64,000 nt of DNA from Bacteroidota bacterium (GCA_016721435.1 JADKIC010000005.1:62001-126000); one strand, 5' to 3'. Counted from the stretch's first letter, positions 41,559-51,470 are shown. Made by a program: numbers and translations. The notes: a model not told the origin generated them from the letters alone.

Positions 41559-43082
41559 CTAATGTATTTTTGCAATCGCCGTCTCTACCATTTCTTCTTC
41601 CTGCACATCTCCATAGAATTTTCTGAGTATAGTCTCGAGTCGTGTATCCGGCTTTAAAGTTAAGGGTTTGATGCCGGAGTTGTCACAATTTTTAAATAAA
41701 TTATCTTCCTCATCACCCAGATATCTGCACAGAAATTTCATTCGTGACTCTCTGGTCTCCGCATAAGCCACCATTTCATCCAGCTCTGCCATCCGGATTT
41801 CACGCAATTTATCAATCATGCGGAAATCCATTATTGGTGCCCCCGCAACAAAGTGCAAATACTTCTTCTGCCCTATCTGTTTCTCCACGATCAGTCCTTG
41901 CTCGATAAGATCTGCTTTAATCGAACGCATTGCTGCTTCGAAAATATTCGTTTTCTTGCAAAGTTCCTGTTCTGTATATCGCTTCTCTTGCAACAACTGA
42001 ATTACTTTCATGTAGCTGGTCACTGCAGGTTTCGAGAAATTAATAAACATCTGCGGCAGCTTAACATCTGTCGGGTGATACAACAAAATCACTCTTCCGG
42101 TATCGCCATCGCGTCCGGCCCGACCAATTTCCTGATAGTAATGAATCGGAGATTGCGGAATTTGAGTGTGGATAATAAAACGAATATCGGGCTTGTCAAT
42201 TCCCATACCCAGGGCGTTAGTAGAGATGACACATTTCCAATCGTTGTTCATGAGACCTTTCTCGATCTTCACCCTCTCTGCAGGCGACAAACCGGCATGG
42301 TATCCGGCACAGGGAATATCATTTTGTTTCAACCAATTCGTATAGCGGGTAACATCCTTTCGCGTACCTGTATAAATAATTCCTGATCCTTCCAGTTTCT
42401 CCAGGTGTTGGGCCAGCCAGATCAGTTTATCATCCTGACATCCCACCTGAATCACCTGCAACTGCAAATTATCACGCATCAATTTTCCCCGAATGGACTT
42501 CGCATTGCCACCCATCTGTTGAATAATATCTTCCTCCACGGTCTTCGTAGCAGTAGCAGTCGTTGCCAGCACAGGAATACCTGCAGGTAGTGTTTTCACT
42601 AATTCAATAATCCTCCGAAAAGCAGGACGAAAATCATGACCCCAAACAGAAATGCAATGTGCCTCATCTACTACCACCATCGATAAATTCAATTGCTTAA
42701 CGGTTTTCATCCAGACAGCATTATCCATACGCTCGGGAGCGATGTACAATATTTTTATTTTACCGTCCTTCGCATCCTTTAGAATTTTTGAATTCTCCAA
42801 CGAATTTTGTTCACTGTTCAGGCAACGGGCAACAATACCTAAACTATTCAATTTCTGCACCTGATCGCGCATCAAGGCAATCAACGGTGAAAAGATGATC
42901 GTAATTCCCGGTAATACTGCAGCCGGAAACTGATAACAGAGCGACTTCCCGAAACCCGTTCGTTCAATCAGCAACACCCGATCACCATGCAATACATGTT
43001 TAATCGTGGTCCACTGTTCATCATGAAAATGATTAAATCCAAAAATTTTTTTCAATTGCACTTCTGCCTCTTTCCTGTTCAT
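41559..43082 (-). CDS. RecQ-family ATP-dependent DNA helicase, short form
   Basis: A 507-residue 3'-5' superfamily 2 helicase. Motif I reads RTGFGKSLCYQ, motif II VVVDEAHCISVWGHDFRPAF, with TTATATKTV (III), ALGMGIDKPDIRFIIH (V) and YYQEIGRAGRDGD (VI). The RQC region is shortened: the zinc site keeps only CRYLG and NCDNSG instead of four Cys, and there is no HRDC domain. Full RecQ proteins are about 600-730 residues. It probably unwinds recombination intermediates but may differ in structure-specific binding. It has its own promoter box at 43118-43125. Confidence 0.9.
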   Translation of the reverse strand: MNRKEAEVQLKKIFGFNHFHDEQWTTIKHVLHGDRVLLIERTGFGKSLCYQFPAAVLPGITIIFSPLIALMRDQVQKLNSLGIVARCLNSEQNSLENSKILKDAKDGKIKILYIAPERMDNAVWMKTVKQLNLSMVVVDEAHCISVWGHDFRPAFRRIIELVKTLPAGIPVLATTATATKTVEEDIIQQMGGNAKSIRGKLMRDNLQLQVIQVGCQDDKLIWLAQHLEKLEGSGIIYTGTRKDVTRYTNWLKQNDIPCAGYHAGLSPAERVKIEKGLMNNDWKCVISTNALGMGIDKPDIRFIIHTQIPQSPIHYYQEIGRAGRDGDTGRVILLYHPTDVKLPQMFINFSKPAVTSYMKVIQLLQEKRYTEQELCKKTNIFEAAMRSIKADLIEQGLIVEKQIGQKKYLHFVAGAPIMDFRMIDKLREIRMAELDEMVAYAETRESRMKFLCRYLGDEEDNLFKNCDNSGIKPLTLKPDTRLETILRKFYGDVQEEEMVETAIAKIH

Positions 43083-43117
43083 ATCAATTATTTTAAAGGT
43101 GTTTAAAATGAATGCGG

Positions 43118-43125
43118 CAAATATA
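43118..43125 (-). promoter_or_regulatory. Promoter -7 box TATATTTG for the recQ-like gene
   Basis: CAAATATA on the plus strand is TATATTTG on the coding strand, 35 bp upstream of the start at 43082. Confidence 0.45.
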
Positions 43126-43173
43126 TAACAGTAAATACAGGATAAGCCGAAATAAACATTTGTATTCGTTTGT

Positions 43174-43195
43174 GGGAGGGTAAGTGAGGGTAGGG
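43174..43195 (+). other. G-quadruplex-capable motif upstream of the RAYT gene
   Basis: Four GGG runs with loops of 1, 7 and 2 bases (GGGAGGG, TAAGTGA, GGGTAGGG), about 90 bp before the transposase ATG. The same strand of the REP array downstream also has G-runs (GGGGTGGGGGTG). Confidence 0.45.
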
Positions 43196-43283
43196 AGGTG
43201 GATTTGCATAAAAACGTAATTAATTTTGCAAAGGAAACTTACAGATCTATATTTAACGAAACCAATTTTATAAAAACCATTTA

Positions 43284-43802
43284 ATGAAATATTTCAATCG
43301 TAAAAAGAATCGGCTACCCGGATTCGACTATTCATCATGCAATCGGTACTTCATTACTTCCATAGTGAAATACAGAAAGCCTTACTTTGGTAATGTGTTT
43401 GATAGCAAAATGGTATTATCGGATTATGGTCATATAGTAGATCAGCAATGGGATTGGTTGCTTAAAACTTACCCTTACCTCAAATCTCACGGCTTCATAG
43501 TAATGCCCGATCATATTCATGGAATCCTTGAAATTACCGATGAACCTTCCTATCAGGGAAAGATCAAAAGCCTGTCCGAATTGATGGGTGCATATAAAAC
43601 CACTACCTCAAAACATATTCATCTGGCTGGTGTACCTGATTTTGAATGGCATAGATCCTTTCATGATCATATCGTCCGAAACGAATCAGCTTTTATCTGC
43701 ATGAAAAACTATATCCGGTTAAATCCGAAACGGTGGATGGAAAAAAAATACCATCAGCCGCGCGTAGTAGTGACAGGTCGCGACCTGTCGTTACTACGAT
43801 GA
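43284..43802 (+). CDS. REP-associated tyrosine transposase (RAYT), Y1_Tnp/IS200-like
   Basis: A 172-residue single-strand DNA transposase of the Y1 HUH family. The HUH pair is H77/H79 in VMPDHIHGIL, the catalytic Tyr is probably Y143 in MKNYIRLNPKRW, and the RYFITSIVKYRKPYF start is typical. RAYTs are domesticated relatives of IS200/IS605 transposases that cut at REP palindromes and are thought to spread them. Here the gene runs into the first REP, so residues from about 163 (VTGRDLSLLR) are encoded by the palindrome itself. No terminal inverted repeats or partner gene are seen. The frame is intact. Confidence 0.92.
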   Translation: MKYFNRKKNRLPGFDYSSCNRYFITSIVKYRKPYFGNVFDSKMVLSDYGHIVDQQWDWLLKTYPYLKSHGFIVMPDHIHGILEITDEPSYQGKIKSLSELMGAYKTTTSKHIHLAGVPDFEWHRSFHDHIVRNESAFICMKNYIRLNPKRWMEKKYHQPRVVVTGRDLSLLR

Positions 43803-44035
43803 CCGGGTGGGGGCGTAGTGACAGGTCGCGACCTGTCGTTAATGACCGGGGTGGAGGGGGGGCGGCTACGATGACCGGGGTGGGGGTGTAGTGACAGGTC
43901 GCGACCTGTCATTACTACGATGATGACCGGGGTGGTGGTGTAGTGACAGGTCGCGACCTATCCTTACGATGATGACCGGGGTGGTGGTGTAGTGACAGGT
44001 CGTGACCTGTCATTACTACGATGACCTGTCGTTAC
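43767..44035 (+). repeat. REP array: five palindromes and a half copy after the RAYT gene
   Basis: Copies of TGACAGGTCGCGACCTGTCA or near matches begin at 43771, 43819, 43892, 43944 and 43993 (spacings 48, 73, 52, 49), each preceded by GTAG; a half copy lies near 44022. 43892 is perfect; 43771 and 43819 end in G; 43944 has two changes and 43993 one (central C to T). Spacers are related and G-rich (GATGATGACCGGGGTGGTGG). The GTAG-plus-palindrome layout is the known hallmark of REP elements moved by RAYTs. The first copy lies inside the RAYT coding end. Confidence 0.92.
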
Positions 44036-44070
44036 ACATTTTTTTCTATTTTCAGCACCTCAAACCTACT

Positions 44071-45511
44071 ATGTATAACCAACCTAACCGTTCCGCCGCT
44101 GCCCTTCCTATTTTGATTTCTGTTTTCTTCTTTTGGGGTTTGTGGCAGCCAGTAATGATATTCTGATTCCTGTATTTAAGGAAAAACTGAACCTGGAGCA
44201 ATGGCAGAGCCAGATGATTTCTTTTGCATTTTATGTTGCGTATACCGTGGGGTCGCTGATTTATTATTTTATGTCGAAGGCGACGGGGGTGATATTTTAA
44301 ATCGCATTGGGTATAAAAATGGCATTGCCCTGGGGCTGGTTATTTCTGCATTGGGCACGTTGTTGTTCTTCCCGGCTGCTGAATCTTCATCTTTTGGTTT
44401 GATGATATCGGGTCTCTTTATTGTCGGACTGGGTTTTTCTTTACAGCAAACAGCCGCCAATCCTCTCGCCATCACCATTGGAGATCCTAAGAAAGGGGCG
44501 CAACGGTTGAGTCTGGCCGGTGGGATTAATAATATCGGAACAACCATCGGACCTATCATCGTGAGCTTTGCGATTTTCGGTTCGTTGAAAGCAGGGGAGC
44601 ATCTGGAATCTCTTTCCGCTGTAAAAGGACCCTACCTTATTCTGGGTGCGGCCTTTGTGATTGTCGCCATTATTTTTCGTTTCTCTTCATTGCCAAATCA
44701 AATTCATCATGAAGAAACTGTTCCCGATGTGCAGAATAAATCGGCGAAGGAAGCCGGATCCGCATTGTCATACCCGCAGCTATGGATGGGAATGATTGCA
44801 ATTTTCTTATATGTTGGCGTGGAAGTTTCACAGCCTCCAACCTTCCTGAATTCATGCGCATCCATCTGAATACGCCTACAAACGAAATCGCACCCTATGT
44901 CTCTTTGTTTTGGGCGAGTCTGATGATTGGCCGCTGGACCGGTGCTGTAGGAGCCTTTGATCTGAAGAAGAATACCCGCACCTTTTTGAATTTCATTCTT
45001 CCCTATGCCGCCTTCGGTGTCTTCCTCTTCGCCAACCGGATCGCGAACAATGATCTTACGCCATTTTATGTATGCTTTCGTCATCATCATCATCATCATC
45101 GCTGATCTTTTGAGTAAAGGTAATCCGGCCCGTCAATTGTTGATTTTCTCTTTCTGCGGAATAACCGCCTTACTCATTGGTATTCTCAGCGACGGACTCA
45201 CGAGTGTATATGCCTTTATCAGCGTTGGACTTTTTTGTTCTACCCTCTGGCCCTGTATCTTTACGCTGGCGATAGCAGGACTCGGTAAACATACCAACGA
45301 AGGTTCCAGCTTCCTCATCATGATGATTATGGGTGGCGGATTTGTGAGTTTGTTGCAGGGATGGCTGGCTTCAGATGATCTGCTGGGGATTCAATGGAGT
45401 TATATAGTAGGAATTCTTTGTTTTGCTTATCTCGCCTTCTATGGATGGAAAGTACAGCATATTCTCGCTGCCCGGGGAATTCACTATGACACATCCAAGG
45501 CTTCACACTAA
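44071..45511 (+). pseudogene. Sugar MFS transporter (FucP/GluP-type), several frameshifts
   Basis: The repaired length is about 480 residues with 12 hydrophobic helices. Family marks: ILISVFFFWGF at the start, SFAFYVAYTVGSLIYYF, GLGFSLQQTAANPLAITIG, and SLFWASLMIGRW in the second half. This branch carries fucose, glucose/galactose or GlcNAc with protons. The frame is lost at about 44150, about 44285 (G run), about 44832 and about 45080. A CAT repeat at 45080-45098 reads as isoleucines of a membrane helix in the right frame. The GH20 gene downstream suggests uptake of N-acetylglucosamine released outside. Confidence 0.8.
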
Positions 45512-45636
45512 CAACTACCCGTCGCGTCCGCTGCGCTATCCTACCGAACGTTGCGCCTTTCTGCCGGTAGGTTTAAACATAACAACTACCCGTTGCGTCC
45601 GCTGCTCTACCGTAGCGAACGTTGCGTTTAAATAAA
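45510..45636 (+). repeat. Two tandem copies of a 71-bp repeat
   Basis: Unit 1 (45510-45580) and unit 2 (45581-45636, shorter) both start AACAACTACCCGT and share GCGTCCGCTGC, CTACCG and GAACGTTGCG, with unit 2 missing a middle segment. They fill the whole gap between the transporter and the hexosaminidase. Sequence and GC content differ from the coding flanks; the function is unknown. Confidence 0.75.
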
Positions 45637-45641
45637 ACACC

Positions 45642-47908
45642 ATGTGTAATGGAATATTAAATAGAAGTTCTCATTGTTTTCTGTGGACAGTCACTTTTCT
45701 TTTCGTACTCATGAATACAAAAGTTTATTCCGGAGAGAAAGTAAACTTAATACCGCTTCCTAACAGCATCGCCTATAAGAAAGGGCACTTCAAAATAGCT
45801 CCGGAAACAAAATTATTGGCAAGCAGTAGTTCATCCAGACAATTTGCATTACTGTTAAACGATTGGATGAAGACGACCCTCGGCTATACATTGCCGATAG
45901 TTGAAACAGTAGGACGTAAAGATCATTACATCGCGATTTCCTTTCTTGCAGAAGATACTACAGAGAAGTACCGCATTGCCGTAAGAAAAACGGAATCGTG
46001 CTGGAAGGAAGTGCTGCCGGACTTGTGCGCGGCAGTTCTACCCTCCTGCAATTGCTCTTTCATGCCGGGAAAACCGAAAATAAAATTCCTTGTCTGGTGA
46101 TTGTCGATCAGCCGAAATTTTCTTACCGCGGTGTTCATTTGGATGTATGCCGGCATTTTATGCCGAAGGAATTTGTGAAGCGGTATATCGATCTGATCGC
46201 ATTGCACAAGATGAACAATTTTCACTGGCACCTCACCGATGATCAGGGCTGGCGGATTGAAATAAAAAAATATCCGAAGCTGACTGAAATCGGGGCATGG
46301 CGGAACGGAAGTATGGTAGGGCCGTATCGCAACCAGCAGTTCGACAGCTTGCGATACGGTGGTTTTTTTACTCAGGATGATATCCGCGAAATTGTAATGT
46401 ATGCCGAACAACGTCAAATAAATATCATCCCTGAAATTGAAATGCCCGGCCATGCATTGGCGGCACTCGCAGCTTATCCTGAATATTCCTGTACAGGAGA
46501 TGTGAAAGAGGTCGCCAAAGGATGGGGTGTTTTTGACGATGTCTTTTGTGTGAAAGATTCCACATTTGCTTTTCTGGAAGATATCCTCACAGAAGTGATC
46601 GGACTGTTTCCATCAAAATACATTCATATCGGTGGAGATGAATGTCCGAAAACGCGCTGGAAAGTTTGTTCAAAATGTATCGAGACGCGTTATGCCAACA
46701 ACCTGCGTGATGAACATGAATTGCAAAGTTATTTTATTCAACGCATCGAGAAATTTCTGAACAGCAAGGGAAGAATGATCATCGGCTGGGATGAAATACT
46801 GGAAGGTGGTCTGGCGCCCAATGCTACGGTGATGAGCTGGCAGGGAGTTAGCGGTGGCATCGCAGCAGCTAAATCCGGACATAACGCCATCATGACACCG
46901 GGCACACATTGCTATTTTGATCATTATCAGGGCGAGCGGGCATCAGAACCATTGGCATTTGGTGGATTCACTCCACTGGAAAAAGTGTACTCCTTCCGCC
47001 CCATCCCCGATTCATTGAACGCGGAAGAAGCTAAATACATCCTCGGAGCGCAGGCGAATTTATGGTCTGAGTATTTGTACGATGTAAAGCAGGTGGAGTA
47101 TATGCTTCTGCCCAAACTCGCTGCACTCTCTGAAGTCCTGTGGACAGATACGGTCTTTCATGATGAAGCCAAATTTTATAAAAGATTGTTGCCCCATCAA
47201 TCCTTGCTGGATCAGTTCCACGTAAATTACTCCACCACCTGGATGCGACCATCACTGAAGATATCCTCCGGGAAAAACAAACCTTCTCTTGAATTAAACC
47301 TGATCTCAAGAATTCAGCAGGATATCGAAACCGCTTTTCGTAACGGTGATGGATTAACGACATTTAAAAAGTATCAACAACCGGTGATCATTCAGGAGAG
47401 CGGAGATTTTATCGTGCGTAGCACCTACCATAACAAAACGCATGAGATGGTATTTCCTTTTTCGTTTTCTAAATCTACAGGTGCAAATGTACAACTGCTC
47501 GTAAAGGGCGATCGTAATTATGCGAATCCGGCAGCTACTTTATGCGATGGCATCACCGGCGATTATCCCTGGACAGGAAAGCACTGGGTAGGCTGGATTG
47601 GTAAAGATGGAGTGATTGAAATAGATCTGGGCAGCACAAAAAAAATAGACAGTATTGTGGTCGTTTACCTGCACGATCCGGTGAGTTGGATACATGCTCC
47701 CGGTGCTATTCTATACAACATTGGAAAGGAAGAAGTGCAGTTTCGTCAAATCACGAAAGACAAAGCTGTCAATCGAGCCGTTATTCCGGTGGAGGGAGAA
47801 GCACAACTTCTGAAATTTACTATACAAAGCATTGGGAAGAACCCTGAAGGCAGTGCAGGAGCCGGAGAAGACGGATGGATGTTTGTTTCGGAAATACTTG
47901 TTTACTAG
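45642..47908 (+). pseudogene. GH20 beta-N-acetylhexosaminidase, one frameshift
   Basis: The repaired length is about 755 residues. After a signal peptide (near residues 10-32), a GH20b domain (VNLIPLPNSIAYKKG...) precedes the GH20 barrel, with RGVHLDVCRHFMP, NFHWHLTDDQGWRIEIKKYP and the catalytic Asp-Glu in HIGGDECPKTRW; the C-terminus has a discoidin-like carbohydrate-binding region ending VSEILVY. It releases terminal GlcNAc or GalNAc from glycans, chitin fragments or muropeptides in the periplasm. The frame is lost at about 45988 (GAATCGTGCTGG), where one added base joins the halves. It is co-oriented with the sugar transporter. Confidence 0.88.
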
Positions 47909-48071
47909 AGAAAGAGTTGGATGGGATCTTGGAAACTGAAGACCTGTTCTTGTAATTTACAGTGATAAATATGATTCTTCTTTCATTTTAACGGGAATTT
48001 TACATCATATGCAACCTTTTCGACTGATTTTACATCTGCTCTTATACGTTGACCAACATCCAAAAACACCT

Positions 48072-50279
48072 ATGAAAAAACAATTCCTCTTTGCTCTGGC
48101 TTTGCTGTTGACCTTGCAAGCCAATGCTTCACACATTCTTTGTCAGTCGATTACCCTGCAGTACGCCGGCACTCCAAACACCTATGTATTAAAAGGTTAC
48201 ATGTACCGCGATTGTGCCGGGATTCCTTCTCCGACCAGTCTTCAAGTCTTCTATTCAGACTCTGTGGGAACCGGAAGCTCGCTCTATTGGGTTACCCTGC
48301 CTATCGTTAATCAGCAGATCATGCCGGTCTTTACCTGTGCACCAACCGTTCCTTTCCTTTGTTCGAATGGCTTCGGTATTCAGATCACTGAATTTGCGGA
48401 TACCATTGTTCTTCCCAATGCCAGTGACAACTGGAAATTCTGGATTTCCGAATGTTGCAGGAGCGCGGCCATAAGCACGATTAATAATCCTACTAGTGCC
48501 GGAGCCTTTTGCGAAGCTACGTTGGATAATCTCAATTATCCGACGAATAGTTTGCCTGACTTCAACACATTGAATGTTCCGATTTTCTGCCTCAACCAGC
48601 CTGCTGTTTATCCAAACACCGCTATTGAACCGGACGGAGATAGTATTGTATATTCTCTGATGGGTCCAAGGGATAATCAAAACGTATCCAGTTATAACCC
48701 CTTCCCCATTGGATATTTTGGGCCTTATTCCCCGACACAATTTATTGCTACCAATGCACCCATCTTTTTTGATTCAACCACCGGCGTCTCTTCATTCACG
48801 CCCGTTCTACTTCAACAGGGTGTTTTGGTCGTGCTGGCTTCTGAATACAGAAACGGAGTCCTGATCGGTACCACCATGCGTGATATCAATGTGATGATTG
48901 TAGATGGTATCAACAACCCCAGCATTGTAACGGGTACCGTATACCTAGATGCTAATAATAACGGAAACAAAGACGTGAACGAATACGGCGTTGCGAATGA
49001 GTTTGTGCAGTCCAACCCTTTTTACGCCTATAACATCACTGATCCCACCGGACTTTATTCCATGTACATTGGCACCGGACCACATACGGTGGATTTGGCA
49101 AATATCCCTGCATGGTTTACTGTGAATCCGCCTTCCTATAATTTCAACTTCGCTTCTGCAGGAAATATTTCCAGCGCCAACGACTTCGCACTGGTACCCG
49201 TTCCGGGAACCACTGAAATGGAGATCACATTGAACGCAGCACCCGTTCGCCCCACCTTCAGAACGTTGGTGAATATCGATGTAAAAAACAACGGCAGTGA
49301 CAATGCCGGAGGGGTGGTTACTTTTATCATGCCCGATAGTGTCGCGGTGGATAGTACTTCCATCACTCCATCTTCAGTTAGTGGAAACACACTCACCTGG
49401 ACATTGCCCACTTTGTTTCCGTTACAAAATTATTACATCATCGTTTATGTAAAAGCAGACAGTGGACTCGTGATTGGTGATTCTGTTTATTTTCAGGCAG
49501 GACTTACAGTAACACCGGGAACAGATATTGACATCTCGAACAATACGTCAGATGGCTGGGCAAGGGTTATGAATTCCTTCGACCCCAATATCAAATCAGC
49601 ATTCCCAAGTGGCACCATTCCACAATCTTCCGTCATTGCCGGCGAACCCATCACCTACCGCATTGACTTTGAAAATACCGGAACCGCCAATGCACTAACG
49701 GTACGCATTACCGATGTTTTACCGAACGAACTAATGCTAAGTTCGGTAGAAGTACTTGCCTCTAGTCATGGCTATTCCACCAGAATATTCTACCCACGTG
49801 AGTTAGAATTCTCCTTCAACAACATCAACCTCACGCCCAACAATGTGGATCCCGTGAACAGCAAGGGTTACATCATCCTGCGTGCAACGCCCTATCCAAC
49901 GCTTCCGGTAGGTACACTCATCTCCAATGAAGCAAGAATTTATTTCGACAACAACCTCCCTATTTTAACTCCAATGGCAGAGGTGATGATTGGCAACACC
50001 ACCACCGGTATAGCCGAATTACTGAGTACAGCAGGACCACCCTTAAACATCAGTCCGAATCCTGCAAAAGACATCATCAACATCAGTCTTCCATCAGCAG
50101 CAGCGGGTAATTTTGAAGTGCAGGTGTACACGTTACAAGGAAGAATAGTTAAAAAAGAGACTCTGCAAAACATAGAGCAAGGAGCCATTACAATGGATGT
50201 ATCCAACCTTGCACCAGGGGCCTATATGATCATTGTACAAAACGAACAGAATGCCTGGAGCGGTCGTCTGGTAAGATAG
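48072..50279 (+). CDS. T9SS type A-sorted surface protein with DUF11-like domains
   Basis: A 735-residue secreted protein: signal peptide MKKQFLFALALLLTLQANA, then an N-terminal module (SHILCQSITLQY...LKGYMYRDCAG) of a kind seen at the start of many large Bacteroidota surface proteins, an SdrD-like/SpaA-type segment (GTVYLDANNNGNKDVNEYG), DUF11-like repeats (FDPNIKSAFPSG, ITYRIDFENTGTANALTVRI) and a C-terminal T9SS sorting domain (ISPNPAKDIINISL...GAYMIIVQNE). The ATG at 48072 is preferred to one at 48009 because it gives the clean signal peptide. Likely an adhesin-like or matrix protein. A terminator follows. Confidence 0.82.
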   Translation: MKKQFLFALALLLTLQANASHILCQSITLQYAGTPNTYVLKGYMYRDCAGIPSPTSLQVFYSDSVGTGSSLYWVTLPIVNQQIMPVFTCAPTVPFLCSNGFGIQITEFADTIVLPNASDNWKFWISECCRSAAISTINNPTSAGAFCEATLDNLNYPTNSLPDFNTLNVPIFCLNQPAVYPNTAIEPDGDSIVYSLMGPRDNQNVSSYNPFPIGYFGPYSPTQFIATNAPIFFDSTTGVSSFTPVLLQQGVLVVLASEYRNGVLIGTTMRDINVMIVDGINNPSIVTGTVYLDANNNGNKDVNEYGVANEFVQSNPFYAYNITDPTGLYSMYIGTGPHTVDLANIPAWFTVNPPSYNFNFASAGNISSANDFALVPVPGTTEMEITLNAAPVRPTFRTLVNIDVKNNGSDNAGGVVTFIMPDSVAVDSTSITPSSVSGNTLTWTLPTLFPLQNYYIIVYVKADSGLVIGDSVYFQAGLTVTPGTDIDISNNTSDGWARVMNSFDPNIKSAFPSGTIPQSSVIAGEPITYRIDFENTGTANALTVRITDVLPNELMLSSVEVLASSHGYSTRIFYPRELEFSFNNINLTPNNVDPVNSKGYIILRATPYPTLPVGTLISNEARIYFDNNLPILTPMAEVMIGNTTTGIAELLSTAGPPLNISPNPAKDIINISLPSAAAGNFEVQVYTLQGRIVKKETLQNIEQGAITMDVSNLAPGAYMIIVQNEQNAWSGRLVR

Positions 50280-50314
50280 TATAATTATTGTTTATTGGTT
50301 AGATTACAGGTTTC

Positions 50315-50345
50315 AATCCCGCCTCTATTTCCCGGAGGCGGGATT
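50315..50345 (+). terminator. Rho-independent-type terminator hairpin
   Basis: Perfect 11-bp stem AATCCCGCCTC (50315-50325) with GAGGCGGGATT (50335-50345) and 9-base loop, 35 bp after the surface-protein stop, followed by CCTGTTTATA. The T-tract is weak. Confidence 0.75.
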
Positions 50346-50487
50346 CCTGTTTATAAAGGCATTCCCTTTTTACATTTCTTAAAGCATTGTTAACTGATGA
50401 TTCTTATAAAGTGGCGATCAGGAATATACAATACGTTAGTGAAACAGTATAGAGAGTATTCGTAGGTCATCATTACTGATATTGTTG

Positions 50488-50495
50488 TACCTTTG
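50488..50495 (+). promoter_or_regulatory. Promoter -7 box TACCTTTG for the next secreted protein
   Basis: Perfect TAnnTTTG box 21 bp upstream of the ATG at 50517. The preceding 120 bp are gene-free. Confidence 0.55.
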
Positions 50496-50516
50496 AAGTA
50501 TAGGCATTATTGAATT

Positions 50517-51470
50517 ATGAAAAACCTGGTGATCTTTATCTGTTTGGTTGTTTTCAATCGCTGTGCAAAAGCGCAAACAAATCTTGTTCCCAATCCCGGA
50601 TTTGAGAATGTTATTCAATGTCCCGGTAATCTTGGCGATACAGATGAAGCTACAGGATGGTCTTCTTACAGAACTTCACCGGATTTTTTTCATCAATGCA
50701 GTACCAATCCGTATTTATCTCCACCTTATGTGCAATTTGGCTATCAGGTCCCACACCATGGAATGGGATATATAGGATTAGCAACCTATCATTATAATTC
50801 AACAGTAATTTCCAATAATTACAGGGAATTTTGTGGCGCTCAATTGCTCGCTCCTTTGCAAATCGGTACAAAATATTATCTTTCCTTTTATGCTGTTGCT
50901 ACTGAGTTTGGCACCGGATATCTTACCAATAATTTAGGGCTTAGGCTATTTACAAACCCTTATTCCATTTCTAATCCTGCACCCATTGATAACTTCGCTC
51001 ATTTAAAATTTGATACTATCGTTACGGATTCCATCAACTGGCAGCGGCTAAGTGGTTCCTTTATTGCAGATTCTGTGTATCAGTACATCTGTCTTGGAAA
51101 TTTTTATGATTCATTGCATACCGACACCATGGTTTTTGGCTTTCCGGCTGCCGGATATTATTTTATTGACGATATATGTGTCACTACTGATTCGCTTTAT
51201 AACGAAACATGGACAGGAATACAATATAATGATATCGGCGAAGTGAATATTTGGCCAAATCCTTCACAGGATTTTTTAAATTATAAAGCCCATCGGAAAA
51301 TAGAAGAAATCAGAATATATGATTGCATAGGAAAACTGGTCATGCATGAAACCGTTAACTCTTCAGAAGGAAGAATTGACCTGGAAGGTCTTTCTAACGG
51401 CATTTATTTCGCAACATTTATTAATGGGCGCAATAGTTCAATATATAAATGTATAAAAATCCGTGAATAG
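50517..51470 (+). CDS. T9SS type A-sorted secreted protein with jelly-roll-like domain
   Basis: A 317-residue protein: signal peptide ending near RCAKAQ, then NLVPNPGFENV..., a common start of carbohydrate-binding or jelly-roll-type modules in Bacteroidota (FYAVATEFG and YYFIDDICV are its later strands), and a C-terminal sorting domain (VNIWPNPSQDFLNY, then IRIYDCIGKLV and LSNGIYFATF). No catalytic motif is recognised. It is expected on the cell surface or released. It has its own promoter box. Confidence 0.82.
   Translation: MKNLVIFICLVVFNRCAKAQTNLVPNPGFENVIQCPGNLGDTDEATGWSSYRTSPDFFHQCSTNPYLSPPYVQFGYQVPHHGMGYIGLATYHYNSTVISNNYREFCGAQLLAPLQIGTKYYLSFYAVATEFGTGYLTNNLGLRLFTNPYSISNPAPIDNFAHLKFDTIVTDSINWQRLSGSFIADSVYQYICLGNFYDSLHTDTMVFGFPAAGYYFIDDICVTTDSLYNETWTGIQYNDIGEVNIWPNPSQDFLNYKAHRKIEEIRIYDCIGKLVMHETVNSSEGRIDLEGLSNGIYFATFINGRNSSIYKCIKIRE

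Noticed and set aside
43767..44035. Possible CRISPR array or phage attachment site
   Set aside because: Spacers are related to one another and the unit is a perfect palindrome with GTAG beside a RAYT gene, which fits REP elements.
45070..45105. Poly-histidine tract like an affinity tag
   Set aside because: The CAT run is read as isoleucine in the frame that continues the transporter helix; the His reading follows from a frameshift.
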